From: Pseudomonas sp. v388
Lineage (GTDB): Bacteria; Pseudomonadota; Gammaproteobacteria; Pseudomonadales; Pseudomonadaceae
Reading direction: 5' to 3'
Length of the DNA: 64,000 nucleotides
Assembly (NCBI RefSeq): GCF_003935425.1
Contig: NZ_RHQN01000001.1
Coordinates: 682,001-746,000 of the forward strand
Shown here: piece after piece, positions 33,483 through 43,135 of the stretch
Numbering within the stretch: position 1 is the stretch's first letter
How the letters are laid out: the number at the start of each line of letters is the position of its first letter
Translations under genes and position numbers: made by a program
Notes under the pieces: generated by a model
What the model was told of the DNA's origin: nothing
The model's database searches: none
What the model saw: the letters and a program-made list of their open reading frames with translations, nothing else

Positions 33483-34781
33483 ATGACAACCCTGTCCCTC
33501 GACGCGGTTTCGACCGTGCGTTCCAACGCCTACCGCAAGACTGCCTGGCGGCTGATGCCGTTCCTGATGCTGTGTTACCTGTGCGCCTATCTGGACCGGG
33601 TCAACGTCGGTTTCGCCAAGCTGCAGATGATGAACGACCTGGCCCTCAGCGAAACCGTGTATGGCCTGGGCGCGGGTATGTTCTTCATTGGTTACTTCCT
33701 GTGCGAGGTGCCCAGCAACATCATTCTCCACCGGGTCGGTGCGCGGATCTGGATCGCCCGCATCATGATCACTTGGGGCATCATCTCGGCGCTGTTCGCC
33801 TTCGTCGAAACCGCCTGGCAGTTCTATGTGCTGCGTTTCCTGCTGGGCGTGGCCGAAGCGGGCCTGGCTCCGGGCCTGCTGCTGTACCTCACCTACTGGT
33901 TTCCGTCCTATCGGCGGGCAAAGATGACCGTCCTGTGGTTCATCGCCATTCCCCTGTCGGGCATGATCGGCGGACCGTTGTCGGGCTGGATCATGAACCA
34001 CTTCGCCGGGTATCAGGGCTGGGCCGGCTGGCAGTGGATGTTCGTCATCGAGGCGATACCCACCGTGGTGGTCGGTCTGATGGTGCTCGGCTATCTGAAG
34101 GACGGCGTGCATCAGGCGTCCTGGCTCGACGATGAAGAGAAAGCCCTGGTGGCCCGGGAGCTGGAAGAAGACAACCAGCAGAAAATCACCCACGCCTCGC
34201 CCGCCGCATTCATCCGAGACAAGCGCCTGTGGCTGCTGGCCGGGATCTACTTCTGCGTAGTGATGGGCCAGTACGCAATTACCTTCTGGCTGCCTACGCT
34301 GGTCCGCAACGCCGGGGTGTCCGACCCGCTCAACATCGGCCTGCTCACCAGCCTGCCGTACATGTGCGCCATCGTTGCCATGCTGCTGGTCGGGCGCAGC
34401 GGCGACAAGCACCGCGAACGCCGTTGGCACTTGATCGTACCGATGCTGCTCGGCGCCCTGGGCCTGACCCTGGCCGCAGCGCTGGGCGGCAACGTGGTGC
34501 TGTCGATCCTCAGTCTGTGCCTGGCCGCTTCCGGAATCCTCTCCGCCTCGTCGATGTTCTGGATGTTGCCCACCACCCTGCTGGGTGGCGTTTCCGCCGC
34601 CGCCGGCATTGCGGCGGTCAACAGCTTCGCCAACCTGGCGGGTTTCTGCTCGCCGTACCTGATCGGCTGGATCACCACAGTCACCGGCTCCAGTGCGATC
34701 GGCATGTACCTCATCACCGGCGTGCTGGCGGGCGGAGCGCTTCTGGTGCTGCGCGTCCCTGCCGCTCTGGTCAACCGCTGA
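33483..34781 (+). CDS. MFS transporter, ACS family
   Basis: A 432-residue carrier with about 12 helices. It has the ACS-family opening LMPFLMLCYLCAYLDRVNVGFAKLQM, GVAEAGLAPGLLLYLTYWFPSYRRAK after helix 4 and the hydrophilic central loop with WLDDEEKALVARELEED. This subfamily imports organic acid anions or sugar acids. It lies 99 bases after the SDR gene and 17 bases before the transketolase gene, so it likely brings in the substrate of this pathway. Confidence 0.88.
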   Translation: MTTLSLDAVSTVRSNAYRKTAWRLMPFLMLCYLCAYLDRVNVGFAKLQMMNDLALSETVYGLGAGMFFIGYFLCEVPSNIILHRVGARIWIARIMITWGIISALFAFVETAWQFYVLRFLLGVAEAGLAPGLLLYLTYWFPSYRRAKMTVLWFIAIPLSGMIGGPLSGWIMNHFAGYQGWAGWQWMFVIEAIPTVVVGLMVLGYLKDGVHQASWLDDEEKALVARELEEDNQQKITHASPAAFIRDKRLWLLAGIYFCVVMGQYAITFWLPTLVRNAGVSDPLNIGLLTSLPYMCAIVAMLLVGRSGDKHRERRWHLIVPMLLGALGLTLAAALGGNVVLSILSLCLAASGILSASSMFWMLPTTLLGGVSAAAGIAAVNSFANLAGFCSPYLIGWITTVTGSSAIGMYLITGVLAGGALLVLRVPAALVNR

Positions 34782-34798
34782 GTCCAAGGAGTTCCGTC

Positions 34799-35647
34799 AT
34801 GACTGCCACACCTTCATCCGCTGCCGTACCAAGCCTGGCGCAGCGCGCCCACAACATCCGCCGCCACGCCCTGCGCATGGGCCAGGTTCAAGGCCAGGGT
34901 TACGTCGGCCAGGCGCTGGGCGCTGCCGACCTGCTGGCCGTGTCCTATTTCCACGCGCTGAACTATCGCCCGCAAGACCCTGAATGGGAGTCGCGCGACC
35001 GGTTTTATCTGTCCATCGGGCATTACGCGATTGCGCTGTATGCCGCCCTGATCGAAGCGCAGATCGTGCCGCTCTACGAACTGGAAACCTACGGGTCGGA
35101 TGACAGCCGCCTGCCGATGTCGGGCATGGCCGCCTACACGCCTGGCATGGAGATAACCGGTGGCTCCCTGGGTCACGGCCTGGGCATCGCCGTCGGCGCC
35201 TGCCTGGGGCTCAAGCGCAAGGCATCCGAGTCGTTCGTCTACAACCTGCTGTCCGACGGCGAACTCAACGAAGGCTCTACCTGGGAAGCGGTGATGTCCG
35301 CCTCGCACTGGAAACTGGACAACCTGATCGCCATCGTCGACGTGAATAATCAACAGGCCGACGGCTACTCCAGCGAAGTGCTGGCGTTCGAGCCGATCGT
35401 CGATCGCTGGCAGGCATTCGGCTGGTTCACCCAGCGGGTCGATGGCAACGATCTGGACGCCCTGGTCGCCGCCTTCGATGCCGCCCGCCGACACCCCGGC
35501 GCGCAGCCGCGGGTGATCATCTGCGACACCCGGATGGGCAAGGGCGTGCCGTTTCTGGAAAGCCGCGAAAAAACCCATTTCATTCGTGTGGAAGAACACG
35601 AGTGGGAGCTGGCCCTGAACAACCTCGAAGAAGGGAAAACCGCATGA
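34799..35647 (+). CDS. transketolase, N-terminal (TPP pyrophosphate) subunit
   Basis: A 282-residue protein equal to the N-terminal third of transketolase. Visible are RRHALRMGQVQGQGYVGQALG, RDRFYLSIGHYAIALY, GGSLGHGLGIAVGACLG and the thiamine-diphosphate motif SDGELNEGSTWEA ending in DVNN (Ser replaces the first Gly of GDG). The start is the ATG at 34799 with AAGGAG at 34786-34791; the frame upstream is out-of-frame MFS sequence. The stop overlaps the next gene. Split transketolases occur in specialised sugar pathways such as the apulose-phosphate and sulfo-sugar routes. Confidence 0.88.
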   Translation: MTATPSSAAVPSLAQRAHNIRRHALRMGQVQGQGYVGQALGAADLLAVSYFHALNYRPQDPEWESRDRFYLSIGHYAIALYAALIEAQIVPLYELETYGSDDSRLPMSGMAAYTPGMEITGGSLGHGLGIAVGACLGLKRKASESFVYNLLSDGELNEGSTWEAVMSASHWKLDNLIAIVDVNNQQADGYSSEVLAFEPIVDRWQAFGWFTQRVDGNDLDALVAAFDAARRHPGAQPRVIICDTRMGKGVPFLESREKTHFIRVEEHEWELALNNLEEGKTA

Positions 35648-36663
35648 CGACCGCCAAGCACCCCATCGCCCCGGCAGGCGCGGCGAAGAAGAAACTCACC
35701 ACCTCGGCGATGATTGCCTCGATTGCCGCTGAAGGTCAGGCGACCCGCGCGGCGCCGTTCGGCCACGCCCTGGCGGCACTGGCCGACCAGCGCAGCGACA
35801 TCGTCGGGTTGTCGGCCGATCTGTCGAAGTACACCGACCTGCACATCTTCGCCAAGGCCCATCCGGACCGCTTCTATCAGATGGGCATGGCCGAACAATT
35901 GCTGATGAGCGCGGCGGCCGGCATGGCGCGCGAGGGCTGCGTGCCGTTCGCCACCACCTATGCGGTATTTGCCTCTCGGCGCGCCTATGACTTCATTTGC
36001 ATGGCGATTGCCGAGGAGAACCTTAACGTCAAGATCGTCTGCGGCCTGCCGGGACTGACCACCGGCTACGGCCCCAGCCACCAGGCCACCGACGACCTGG
36101 CGATTTTCCGCGCCATGCCCAACTTGATGATCATCGACCCGTGCGACGCCCATGAGATCGAACAGGCGGTGCCGGCCATCGCCGCCCATAACGGCCCGGT
36201 CTATATGCGCCTGTTGCGTGGCAACGTGCCGTTGGTGCTGGACGAATACGGTTATCAGTTTGAAATCGGCAAGGCCAAGACCCTGCGCACCGGCAATGAA
36301 GTCTTGATCATCGCCACCGGCCTGATGACCATGCGCGCCCTGGAAGCAGCCGAGAAGCTACAGGCTGACGGGGTGGATGTCGCGGTGCTGCACGTGCCGA
36401 CCATCAAGCCGCTGGACGAGGCGACCATTCTCGCCGAGGCCCGGCGACCGGGGCGGCTGGTGGTCACGGCGGAAAACCATTCGATCATCGGCGGCCTGGG
36501 TGAAGCGGTGGCCAGCCTGCTGCTGCGCAACGGCGTCACCCCGACGTTCCGGCAGATCGCCTTGCCCGATGCGTTTCTCGATGCCGGAGCCCTGCCGACG
36601 CTGCATGACCGTTACGGTATTTCGACATCGGCAGTCGCGGCGCAGATCAAGGCCTGGCTGTAG
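35644..36663 (+). CDS. transketolase, C-terminal subunit
   Basis: A 339-residue partner of the preceding gene: pyrimidine-binding domain (MGMAEQLLMSAAAGMAREGCVPFATTYAVF with the catalytic Glu of the MAEQ motif; GPSHQATDDLAIFRAMPNL) and C-terminal domain (LIIATGLMTMRALEAAEKL; TAENHSIIGGLGEAVA). An N-terminal ~30-residue Ala/Lys-rich extension is unusual. The start ATG at 35644 overlaps the upstream stop (ATGA). With the N-terminal subunit it should form a TPP-dependent two-carbon transferase; acceptor and donor are unknown. Confidence 0.88.
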   Translation: MTTAKHPIAPAGAAKKKLTTSAMIASIAAEGQATRAAPFGHALAALADQRSDIVGLSADLSKYTDLHIFAKAHPDRFYQMGMAEQLLMSAAAGMAREGCVPFATTYAVFASRRAYDFICMAIAEENLNVKIVCGLPGLTTGYGPSHQATDDLAIFRAMPNLMIIDPCDAHEIEQAVPAIAAHNGPVYMRLLRGNVPLVLDEYGYQFEIGKAKTLRTGNEVLIIATGLMTMRALEAAEKLQADGVDVAVLHVPTIKPLDEATILAEARRPGRLVVTAENHSIIGGLGEAVASLLLRNGVTPTFRQIALPDAFLDAGALPTLHDRYGISTSAVAAQIKAWL

Positions 36664-36673
36664 CGTAGCGGAC

Positions 36674-36734
36674 CTTTCGCCGGCGAACCGACTGCTGCGC
36701 GGCTAATCCGTAGCAGCCGGCTCCCCGGCGAAAG
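36674..36734. terminator. long hairpin after the transketolase operon
   Basis: Perfect 10-base arms CTTTCGCCGG (36674-36683) and CCGGCGAAAG (36725-36734) with a GC-rich inner stem-forming segment. It lies between convergent genes and resembles pseudomonad REP-type palindromes. No clear U-tract on either strand. Confidence 0.5.
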
Positions 36735-36764
36735 CGACCTGAGCCGCGTCATCGGTCGCTGCGT

Positions 36765-38711
36765 TCAGCAACCGCCGGCCGCCACTTTGGCAGACTCCAG
36801 CCACACCAGCGTAGCGTCGAAACTCATCGGCGGACTGTAGAAGTAGCCCTGCACCATCGTGCAGCCCAGGCTCTTGAGCGCATTGAGTTCCTGCTCGGTT
36901 TCCACGCCTTCGATCACACACCCCAGCGCCATGTCCTGACTCAAGGCCACCAGCGATTTGACGATCTTGTAGCTGGCGGGGTTTTCATGCACGCCGGTCA
37001 CAAAGCTGCGGTCGATCTTGAGCTTGGTCAGCGCCAGGGCGTGAAGCTGGCTGAGGCTGGAATACCCGGTGCCAAAGTCGTCCAGCGATATGCCGCAACC
37101 CAGCTCGCGAAACCGGCCGATGGCGCGCTGCACCTGCGCCAGGTCCTGCATGATGGCCGTTTCGGTGATTTCCAGGTCCAGGCGTGCGGGATCGAAGCCG
37201 CTGCGCTGGATCACGTCGGCGATCAGCCGAACGTGCTCCGGCGTCGCACAGTCGTGGGCTGACAGGTTGAACGACAGCCGCACGGGAGCCGGCCATGCAC
37301 GGGCCTGGTCCAGCGCCTGGGCCAGCAACGGCAGGGTCAGCTTGTTGATCATGCCGATGCGTTCGGCAATGGGCACGAAGCGCGCCGGTGAAACCGCGCC
37401 CAGCTCCGGACTCGTCCAGCGCGCCAGAGCCTCGAACGCCACGGTCCGCTGGCGGCAGGTGTCGATGATCGGCTGGAACAGCACGTAGAATTCGGCATGC
37501 AGGTCCGCGCGGCGCAACGCCTGCTCGGTCAGGCCGTCGTTGAACAGCTGCTTACGATGGTCGATGGAAAACAGGCATGCCGTACCGGGGCTGTGGGCCT
37601 TGCCCTGATACAGCGCGTAATCGGCGTATTCGAACAGCTGCGGCGCGTTCTGTGCGGTGTTCGGAAACGTGGCGATGCCCAACGTTGCGCCGATCTGAAT
37701 CGGCATCTCGGACAGCTCGAAGCTGACCCGCAACTGGTCGCACAACTGGGTGCCGAACGCCAGCAGCGCCGCGTCGCTCAAATTGCCCTTGATGATCAGG
37801 GCGAATTCGTCGCCCCCCAGGCGCGCCACCATGACGCTGTCGCTGACCACCGACTGGAGTCGCTCGCCCACCAGCATCAGCACCCGATCGCCCATGCTGT
37901 GCCCATACAGATCGTTGACCGGTTTGAAACCGTCCAGGTCCAGCACTCCGACCGCCAGGCCGGTGCCGTACTGCATGGCGTCGCCCATGGCCGCTTCCAG
38001 GGTGTGGAAGAACTGCCGTCGGTTGGGCAGCCTCGTCAGACTGTCCTGGTTGGCAAGCCGCAGGTTCTCGTCGCTCAATTGCTCGGTCTGGGCCTGGGCG
38101 TTCACCAGCCGGGTGAAGTCCTGATACTGGTGCTGGAGAATCACCAGCATGCCCGCCGACACCAGCACGATATTGACCGCGGTGGCGATGAAGATCGGAT
38201 TGCGGGTCGAGGCGAAGAAAATCACGAATGCCACGTTGACCACCACCGTGGTGGTCAGCGCCGCAGGCCGCAGGTGCATCATGCAAAAGATGCACACGAT
38301 AACCGTGATGCCCATGAAGAACGCCACATGCGCCTGGGCATAGGAATCGCCATAGGGAAACAACGCCAGCGACCAGGCGGTGAAACCGCTGGCGATCAGC
38401 CCGGACAAAGCATTGGTGCGGCGCAGGGTCGCCAGAATCACCGCCGCCGATGGCAGCGCCCTGGCCGCCTGCAGCCACATCCGCACGCGCAGGCTGCACA
38501 CCACGGTCATCAGGCACGGCACGACAAAGGTCAGCCAGAACGGGGCGTCCTGTCGATGGGTGAACGCCAGGATCCAGGTGTTCACCAGCAGTACGAAATA
38601 CATCAGCGGCAATTGCCGCGACAATGCTTTGTATTGTGCCTGGAGCAATCGAGGATTATCGCGAGGCACGGACATCAGAATCCGCAGTGTCTCGATCAGG
38701 TTTTTCAGCAT
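36765..38711 (-). CDS. GGDEF-EAL c-di-GMP protein with N-terminal membrane sensor
   Basis: A 648-residue protein. Residues ~30-195 hold about six hydrophobic helices (MASE-like sensor). A diguanylate cyclase domain follows (DSLTRLPNRRQF, LDLDGFKPVND, active-site RLGGDEFALI near residue 300), then a phosphodiesterase domain (AFEALARW, NLSAHD, LEITETAIM, DDFGTGYSSL, KIDRSFV, IEGVET). Both catalytic motifs are intact, so it could make and break c-di-GMP. No partner gene is adjacent. Confidence 0.92.
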   Translation of the reverse strand: MLKNLIETLRILMSVPRDNPRLLQAQYKALSRQLPLMYFVLLVNTWILAFTHRQDAPFWLTFVVPCLMTVVCSLRVRMWLQAARALPSAAVILATLRRTNALSGLIASGFTAWSLALFPYGDSYAQAHVAFFMGITVIVCIFCMMHLRPAALTTTVVVNVAFVIFFASTRNPIFIATAVNIVLVSAGMLVILQHQYQDFTRLVNAQAQTEQLSDENLRLANQDSLTRLPNRRQFFHTLEAAMGDAMQYGTGLAVGVLDLDGFKPVNDLYGHSMGDRVLMLVGERLQSVVSDSVMVARLGGDEFALIIKGNLSDAALLAFGTQLCDQLRVSFELSEMPIQIGATLGIATFPNTAQNAPQLFEYADYALYQGKAHSPGTACLFSIDHRKQLFNDGLTEQALRRADLHAEFYVLFQPIIDTCRQRTVAFEALARWTSPELGAVSPARFVPIAERIGMINKLTLPLLAQALDQARAWPAPVRLSFNLSAHDCATPEHVRLIADVIQRSGFDPARLDLEITETAIMQDLAQVQRAIGRFRELGCGISLDDFGTGYSSLSQLHALALTKLKIDRSFVTGVHENPASYKIVKSLVALSQDMALGCVIEGVETEQELNALKSLGCTMVQGYFYSPPMSFDATLVWLESAKVAAGGC

Positions 38712-38862
38712 TGCAAACGCATCTCTGTCGCCGTCGTCGGAACGTCGCGGCGAATGAAAGGTGCCCGCAGGTCGTGCGGGTCGCTAGCAGTTTCTCGGCG
38801 CGCTGTGTGTTTTCTTGAACACGTCGAGACAAACAATGGCGTCAAGCGACCGACGGTTAATC

Positions 38863-38888
38863 GAACCCAACTGGCCGTGCCCGGTCTG
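38863..38888 (+). promoter_or_regulatory. AlgU (sigma-22)-like promoter
   Basis: GAACCC at 38863-38868, a 16-base spacer and TCTG at 38885-38888, close to the known GAACTT-N16/17-TCTGA pattern. It lies 33 bases before the DUF1206 start, the same distance as the similar element at 12432 lies from the ferritin-like gene. Confidence 0.5.
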
Positions 38889-38920
38889 TTGCTGTACAAC
38901 TTTTCCGGGAATCTGTGCTT

Positions 38921-39754
38921 ATGTCCGCCCAACAGGGTCTCATCCTGCTCGCCCGCAGCGGTTACGCCGCGCGCGGCGTCGTTTATCTGATCATTGGTAT
39001 TTTCGCCCTGCTCGCTGCGCAAGGCGCGGGCCAGCCGGCAGACAGCCACAGCAGCTTGCAAGCCCTGCTCGCCCAACCGTTCGGCAATGTGCTGGTCGGT
39101 CTGGTGATCGTCGGTCTGCTGGCCTTTGCCGCCTGGCGCGTGCTGCAGGCCACCCGCGACGTCGATCACCACGGTACCGAGTTCAAGGGCCTGGTCATTC
39201 GCGGTGGCTTGCTGGTGGGTGGCGCGACCTACGGCCTGCTGGCATTTTTCGCACTGGGCCTGCTGATCAGCGGCCTGAAGCGTTCCGGCGGTTCCGGTGG
39301 CGAGCAGACCAACGACCTGCTGGCACACATGCTGTCCTGGGAACACTCCAACCTGCTGGTGTACCTGGTGGCGCTGGTGCCGTTGGCGCTGGGCATCGTG
39401 CATATCATCAAGGGCTGGAAAGCGTCGTTCGAGAAATACTTCGAAGCCGACGAGGACGTGATGCGCTACGTACGCCCGGTCTCGCGCTTCGGCCTGATCG
39501 CACGGGGCGTCGCGTTCATCGAGATTGCCGCGCTGCTGGCCATCAGCGGCTCCAGCTATCAGGCCATGCACCCTCCCGGCATGAAGGAGGCCTTGAATGG
39601 CCTCGAAGACCTGCCCGGTGGCAGCCTGATCCTGATGATCGTCGCGCTGGGACTGATCGCCTTCGCCGCCTACAGTTTTGCCGAAGCGACCTGGCGGCGG
39701 ATCAACATGGACGTGCCGGACGCCCCTGAGGCCGTGGCGCGACACTTTCGTTAG
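38921..39754 (+). CDS. DUF1206 multi-helix membrane protein
   Basis: A 277-residue integral membrane protein with three repeats of a two-helix DUF1206 unit, each opening with an aromatic-Gly-Arg-Gly motif: ARSGYAARGVVYLIIGIFAL, FKGLVIRGGLLVGGATYGLL and FGLIARGVAFIEIAALLAI. Function is unknown; the family is associated with envelope stress. The start is taken as the ATG at 38921; a GTG two codons upstream is possible. An AlgU-like promoter is placed just upstream. Confidence 0.8.
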   Translation: MSAQQGLILLARSGYAARGVVYLIIGIFALLAAQGAGQPADSHSSLQALLAQPFGNVLVGLVIVGLLAFAAWRVLQATRDVDHHGTEFKGLVIRGGLLVGGATYGLLAFFALGLLISGLKRSGGSGGEQTNDLLAHMLSWEHSNLLVYLVALVPLALGIVHIIKGWKASFEKYFEADEDVMRYVRPVSRFGLIARGVAFIEIAALLAISGSSYQAMHPPGMKEALNGLEDLPGGSLILMIVALGLIAFAAYSFAEATWRRINMDVPDAPEAVARHFR

Positions 39755-39756
39755 GC

Positions 39757-39788
39757 AAAAAAAACCACGCGGGTCATGCCCGCGTGGT
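39757..39788 (-). terminator. Rho-independent terminator of treS (and hairpin for DUF1206)
   Basis: Arms ACCACGCGGG (39764-39773) and CCCGCGTGGT (39779-39788) with a 5-base loop. On the minus strand the stem is followed by a run of seven or more T (39757-39763), a canonical terminator for treS. On the plus strand it lacks a U-tract. Confidence 0.85.
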
Positions 39789-39805
39789 CGTTGCTACCGC
39801 ATCAC

Positions 39806-41866
39806 TCACATCATCGAACTGACGACCCGCAGTGCCAGGCCTTCATAGGCATCCAGGGTAATGGTGAATTCACCCTGCTCGGTCAGATCGCCTTCTACCC
39901 GCTCATTGATGATGTCCACCACCGGACCGGGCGCGATGCCCGGCAGATGCAGGGTCTCGACGATGGTTTCGCTGCTGAAGTTGAGCGCGGTGATCTGAGT
40001 GCCCTTGCCCGCCGGCAACTCGTGAACCATCACCAGCAGGCCGGGATGCTCGACATCCGGGATCAGGATCTGGCGGCTGGCGGCGATGTCATACGCGCGG
40101 CGTACCGAAAGAATCTTCTTGAGCTGCGAAGCGAACGAATCGGGACGCTGTAGCTGGCTGACCAGGCTGCCGTACAGTGTCTTGGGCCGCGGCATGTTGC
40201 CGGCGGAAAATTCGGCTTCCGGGTCCAGGTCCACCAGGTCGTAGGCACCGCGATGAATCCAGCGGGTATCGCCGTCCTGCATCAGATGCTCGACCTGTTC
40301 GGCGGGCAAGGTCAGCGCGCCCACCAGGTCCCAGCCCGACAAGGCAAATACCCCCGGCTGCATGGCATTGAACATCACCAGCAGCAGATGGACATGCTGG
40401 ATCTGCTTGATGTCGGCCTCGGTGATCGTGTCCAGATCGCGGATGCCCAGCGCCGCGGTAATGATGCTGGCGGTGGTGCAGGACACGCCGTTGGTGACGA
40501 ACTTAAGGTTATAAGGCGCGTGCTCGCCGGCCAGGCGCTCGTACATTTCCTCGCGGATGTGCTCGCGCAGGATGTTGCCCGGGAAGGTCTGGCCCTGATA
40601 GTGATAGGTGTCGTGGGCATGCAGCGTCCAGAAATGCACCAGTTCCAGGGTCAGTTCGTCGTGATTCTGCATGGCGTGGATCAACGACGCCGGATCGATA
40701 CCGAACACATGTACCTGGCGCAGCATCAGGCGCAGGAACTCGGTGGTGCCGGTCACCACTGCGTGTTGATACGCCGGACGGGTGATGAAGTCATAGGACA
40801 GGTCCGCACCGCCATGGCTCATGGCCGCGATGTCGTCGATGGTCAGGTTCAGTTCCTGGAAGCTGAAACCACCCGCTTTGCGGATCGCACCGCCGAGCAG
40901 CTGGTTACCGGTGATCGACAGCGGGTGGCTTTCCGACCACGCCGTGCCCTCGGCCTTGCGCTCCACGCCGAGGAAGCCGTTGGCGTCCAGGCGCAACACC
41001 CGGGCGCCCATGACATCGATGGCGTGCAAGGCGTCGCCGATGATCATCTGCTGGGCGGCAAAGCTGGGGTCCAGCCAGTTCAGTGACGGCTGGCCTTCCT
41101 TGAAATAATGCAGGTATACCCAGCGCCGGGCCTTGCCGTCCACGCCCTGTACGACCGTAGTGGCGCTCCAGTCGGTTTCCTTGACGCCGGGTTCGAAGAA
41201 AATCACCCGCTGCAGCTGGCCGACGATGTAATGCTTGTCCTTGAGCTGGTCGACCACCTCGGGCATCAGGTTCACCGCGTCGCGGCCGACCGGCACGTCA
41301 GGCAGCAAGGGCCAGTCTTCCTCGCGAATCTCGACCATGTGGTACAGGCCCGGGTAATCCTCGTAAGCCAGTTCCGCCAGGCGGAAGTCGGCGCCCTTGC
41401 CAGTGTGCGAGGGAATCACGTCATCGATGATCACCGCGTTGTGCGCGGCGGCGATCCGCGACAAGTTGAGCAATTGCGCTTCGGTGCCCAGATCCGGATC
41501 AATGCCGAAGCTGATGCGGTCGAAGTTGCCGTCGATGCTCGGCGTAAGGTTGCGCCCCTGCAGGCCACCGGACAATTTCAGCGGACCGTTGTGAATGCCC
41601 TGGATGCCAATCTCCGACAGCGCGTGCCACAAGGTTTCATCGCCCAGTGCTTCGAGCACAGTGCCACCTTCGCGGGTGACGATGGAGGCCGGATAAGCGG
41701 TGAACCACACCGAGGCAATGGCCGAAGCATCCCGCGGACGGGCCTGGGCGTAGGGCCTTTGCCACAGCCGGCCTTGCCCCGAGTAGGTCTTGGAGCGCTG
41801 CCGTGCCGCGTTGAGCATCGATTGCTCCACCAGCCATTCAACGTACTGCTTGTCCGGGATCGTCAT
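39806..41866 (-). CDS. treS: trehalose synthase (maltose glucosylmutase), Pseudomonas stand-alone type
   Basis: A 686-residue GH13 enzyme interconverting maltose and trehalose. Nearly every block matches the Pseudomonas stutzeri-type enzyme: [54 protein letters not shown], the nucleophile in [12 protein letters not shown], the acid/base in [12 protein letters not shown] and the third carboxylate in [11 protein letters not shown]. No signal peptide, so cytoplasmic. It stands alone with its own terminator; glgE, treY and treZ are not adjacent. Role: trehalose formation for osmotic and desiccation tolerance. Confidence 0.93.
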   Translation of the reverse strand: MTIPDKQYVEWLVEQSMLNAARQRSKTYSGQGRLWQRPYAQARPRDASAIASVWFTAYPASIVTREGGTVLEALGDETLWHALSEIGIQGIHNGPLKLSGGLQGRNLTPSIDGNFDRISFGIDPDLGTEAQLLNLSRIAAAHNAVIIDDVIPSHTGKGADFRLAELAYEDYPGLYHMVEIREEDWPLLPDVPVGRDAVNLMPEVVDQLKDKHYIVGQLQRVIFFEPGVKETDWSATTVVQGVDGKARRWVYLHYFKEGQPSLNWLDPSFAAQQMIIGDALHAIDVMGARVLRLDANGFLGVERKAEGTAWSESHPLSITGNQLLGGAIRKAGGFSFQELNLTIDDIAAMSHGGADLSYDFITRPAYQHAVVTGTTEFLRLMLRQVHVFGIDPASLIHAMQNHDELTLELVHFWTLHAHDTYHYQGQTFPGNILREHIREEMYERLAGEHAPYNLKFVTNGVSCTTASIITAALGIRDLDTITEADIKQIQHVHLLLVMFNAMQPGVFALSGWDLVGALTLPAEQVEHLMQDGDTRWIHRGAYDLVDLDPEAEFSAGNMPRPKTLYGSLVSQLQRPDSFASQLKKILSVRRAYDIAASRQILIPDVEHPGLLVMVHELPAGKGTQITALNFSSETIVETLHLPGIAPGPVVDIINERVEGDLTEQGEFTITLDAYEGLALRVVSSMM

Positions 41867-42009
41867 AGCGTCCAGTCATCCTTTCGATCGGGTGGCATTG
41901 GGTCGTCTGCACGGACGGCTCGCAACGCGAGCCGATGCAGTGAGTGCTTATGGGTATGAGCCTGACGGCGGCAAATCGTTGCATCGGCCTGCGCAGGCCC
42001 GCGCCGGGT

Positions 42010-42875
42010 TCAGTAACCCTGCACGGCCTTCAGCGCAGGCTTTCGTAGCGCCTGCACCACCACGTTGGCCGCGCTGGAGAGCAACGACGCGGGACGCGCC
42101 ACCACACTGATCTGGCGCAGCAGGCCCAGCGGCAGCGGCACGGATTCGAGGTCTTTATGATGCCCGGCCAGCAAAGTGGCGGGCACCATCGTCACGCAGT
42201 GCCCTTTGGCGACCAGGTCCAGCAGCGTGTCGATGCAGCTCAATTCACCGCGATGACTGAGCCGTACCTGCGCCGCGGCCAGCTGCGCGTGCAACCGATC
42301 CAGACCGGTGTGGCGCCAGGCCACGTAGCGCGTGTTCTGCAACAACTCGGGCAGCGTGCGGCCGGCGCCACGCTTGCTCTTGGCGACCGCCAACACGTAA
42401 TGATCGGACCAGCGATGGTGCTCGACAAAATGTTCACCCAGCGGCATGGCAGGGACGATCAGGATGTCGGCGGACTCCCGGCGCAGCATCTCCAGCGAAG
42501 GATGCGGATCGCTGCTATGCACCACGCTCAGGTAGATGTCGGGATAGACCCGGGCAATGAACTCCAGCGAGCTGCTCAGGCTGGTTTCGCGAATATGGGT
42601 GAAATAGTGCAGGCTGACGCTGCCGCTGACCCCATTTTTTTTAGCTGTTCCAGGGTTGCGAGCATGTTTCCCAGGTTCTGCGCGATGACAGTGCCCTCCG
42701 GGGTCAGGGTACAGCCGGTGCGGCTGCGCACGAACAGGCGTTTTTCGAAGAAGTCTTCGACTTCCTTGATGGCGTAGCTGATGTTCGACTGGCTACAGCC
42801 CAGGATAGCCGCGGCTTCGGAGAACGAACCGTGCAGCGCGACGGTTTGAACGACTTTGAAGAAGTGGGTTTTCAT
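42010..42875 (-). pseudogene. LysR-family regulator interrupted by a frameshift at an A8 run
   Basis: Two frames together make one LysR protein. The first (from the ATG at 42875 behind AGGAAAC) gives the DNA-binding domain HGSFSEAAAILGCSQSNISYAIKE and the hinge region up to ATLEQLKKM. The second, from about 42634 to the stop at 42010, gives the effector domain beginning VSGSVSLHYFTHIRETSLSS and ending KPALKAVQGY. The break is at eight A residues (T8 at 42635-42642 on the plus strand); one more A would restore QLKKNGVSGSV. It may be a true mutation, a sequencing error, or transcriptional slippage on the homopolymer. Adjacent to treS. Confidence 0.8.
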
Positions 42876-43039
42876 GTTTCCTGCACTCTGAACTGGGCGA
42901 TGGCCTGCGCGACCGGCGTCGGCAGGTCCGGTGATGGGTAGCCGGGCCGACGCCCCGTGAGCACACCGGTCGGTCGCGGCATTGGGCAATCGGGATGCAG
43001 GCAGAGGCAATCGGGCTGCCGAATGCCCTGCCAGACTAC

Positions 43040-43057
43040 CCGGGCGTCAGCGCCCGG
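43040..43057. terminator. hairpin downstream of the DJ-1/PfpI gene
   Basis: CCGGGCG (43040-43046), a 4-base loop and CGCCCGG (43051-43057). It lies 80 bases past the stop of the minus-strand gene, without a U-tract. Possible terminator only. Confidence 0.4.
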
Positions 43058-43135
43058 CAGGAAACGGCATGACCTCTTCCTCGGGCCTGGAGTCTGCCGC
43101 CGGCCGGACGTACGACTGGTCTGGACAGGGCTGAG

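Noticed and set aside
42010-42875. Two separate genes for the LysR DNA-binding and effector halves
   Set aside because: The effector half lacks a ribosome-binding site and its conserved sequence extends upstream of its first ATG into the overlap, so it is the continuation of one frameshifted gene.
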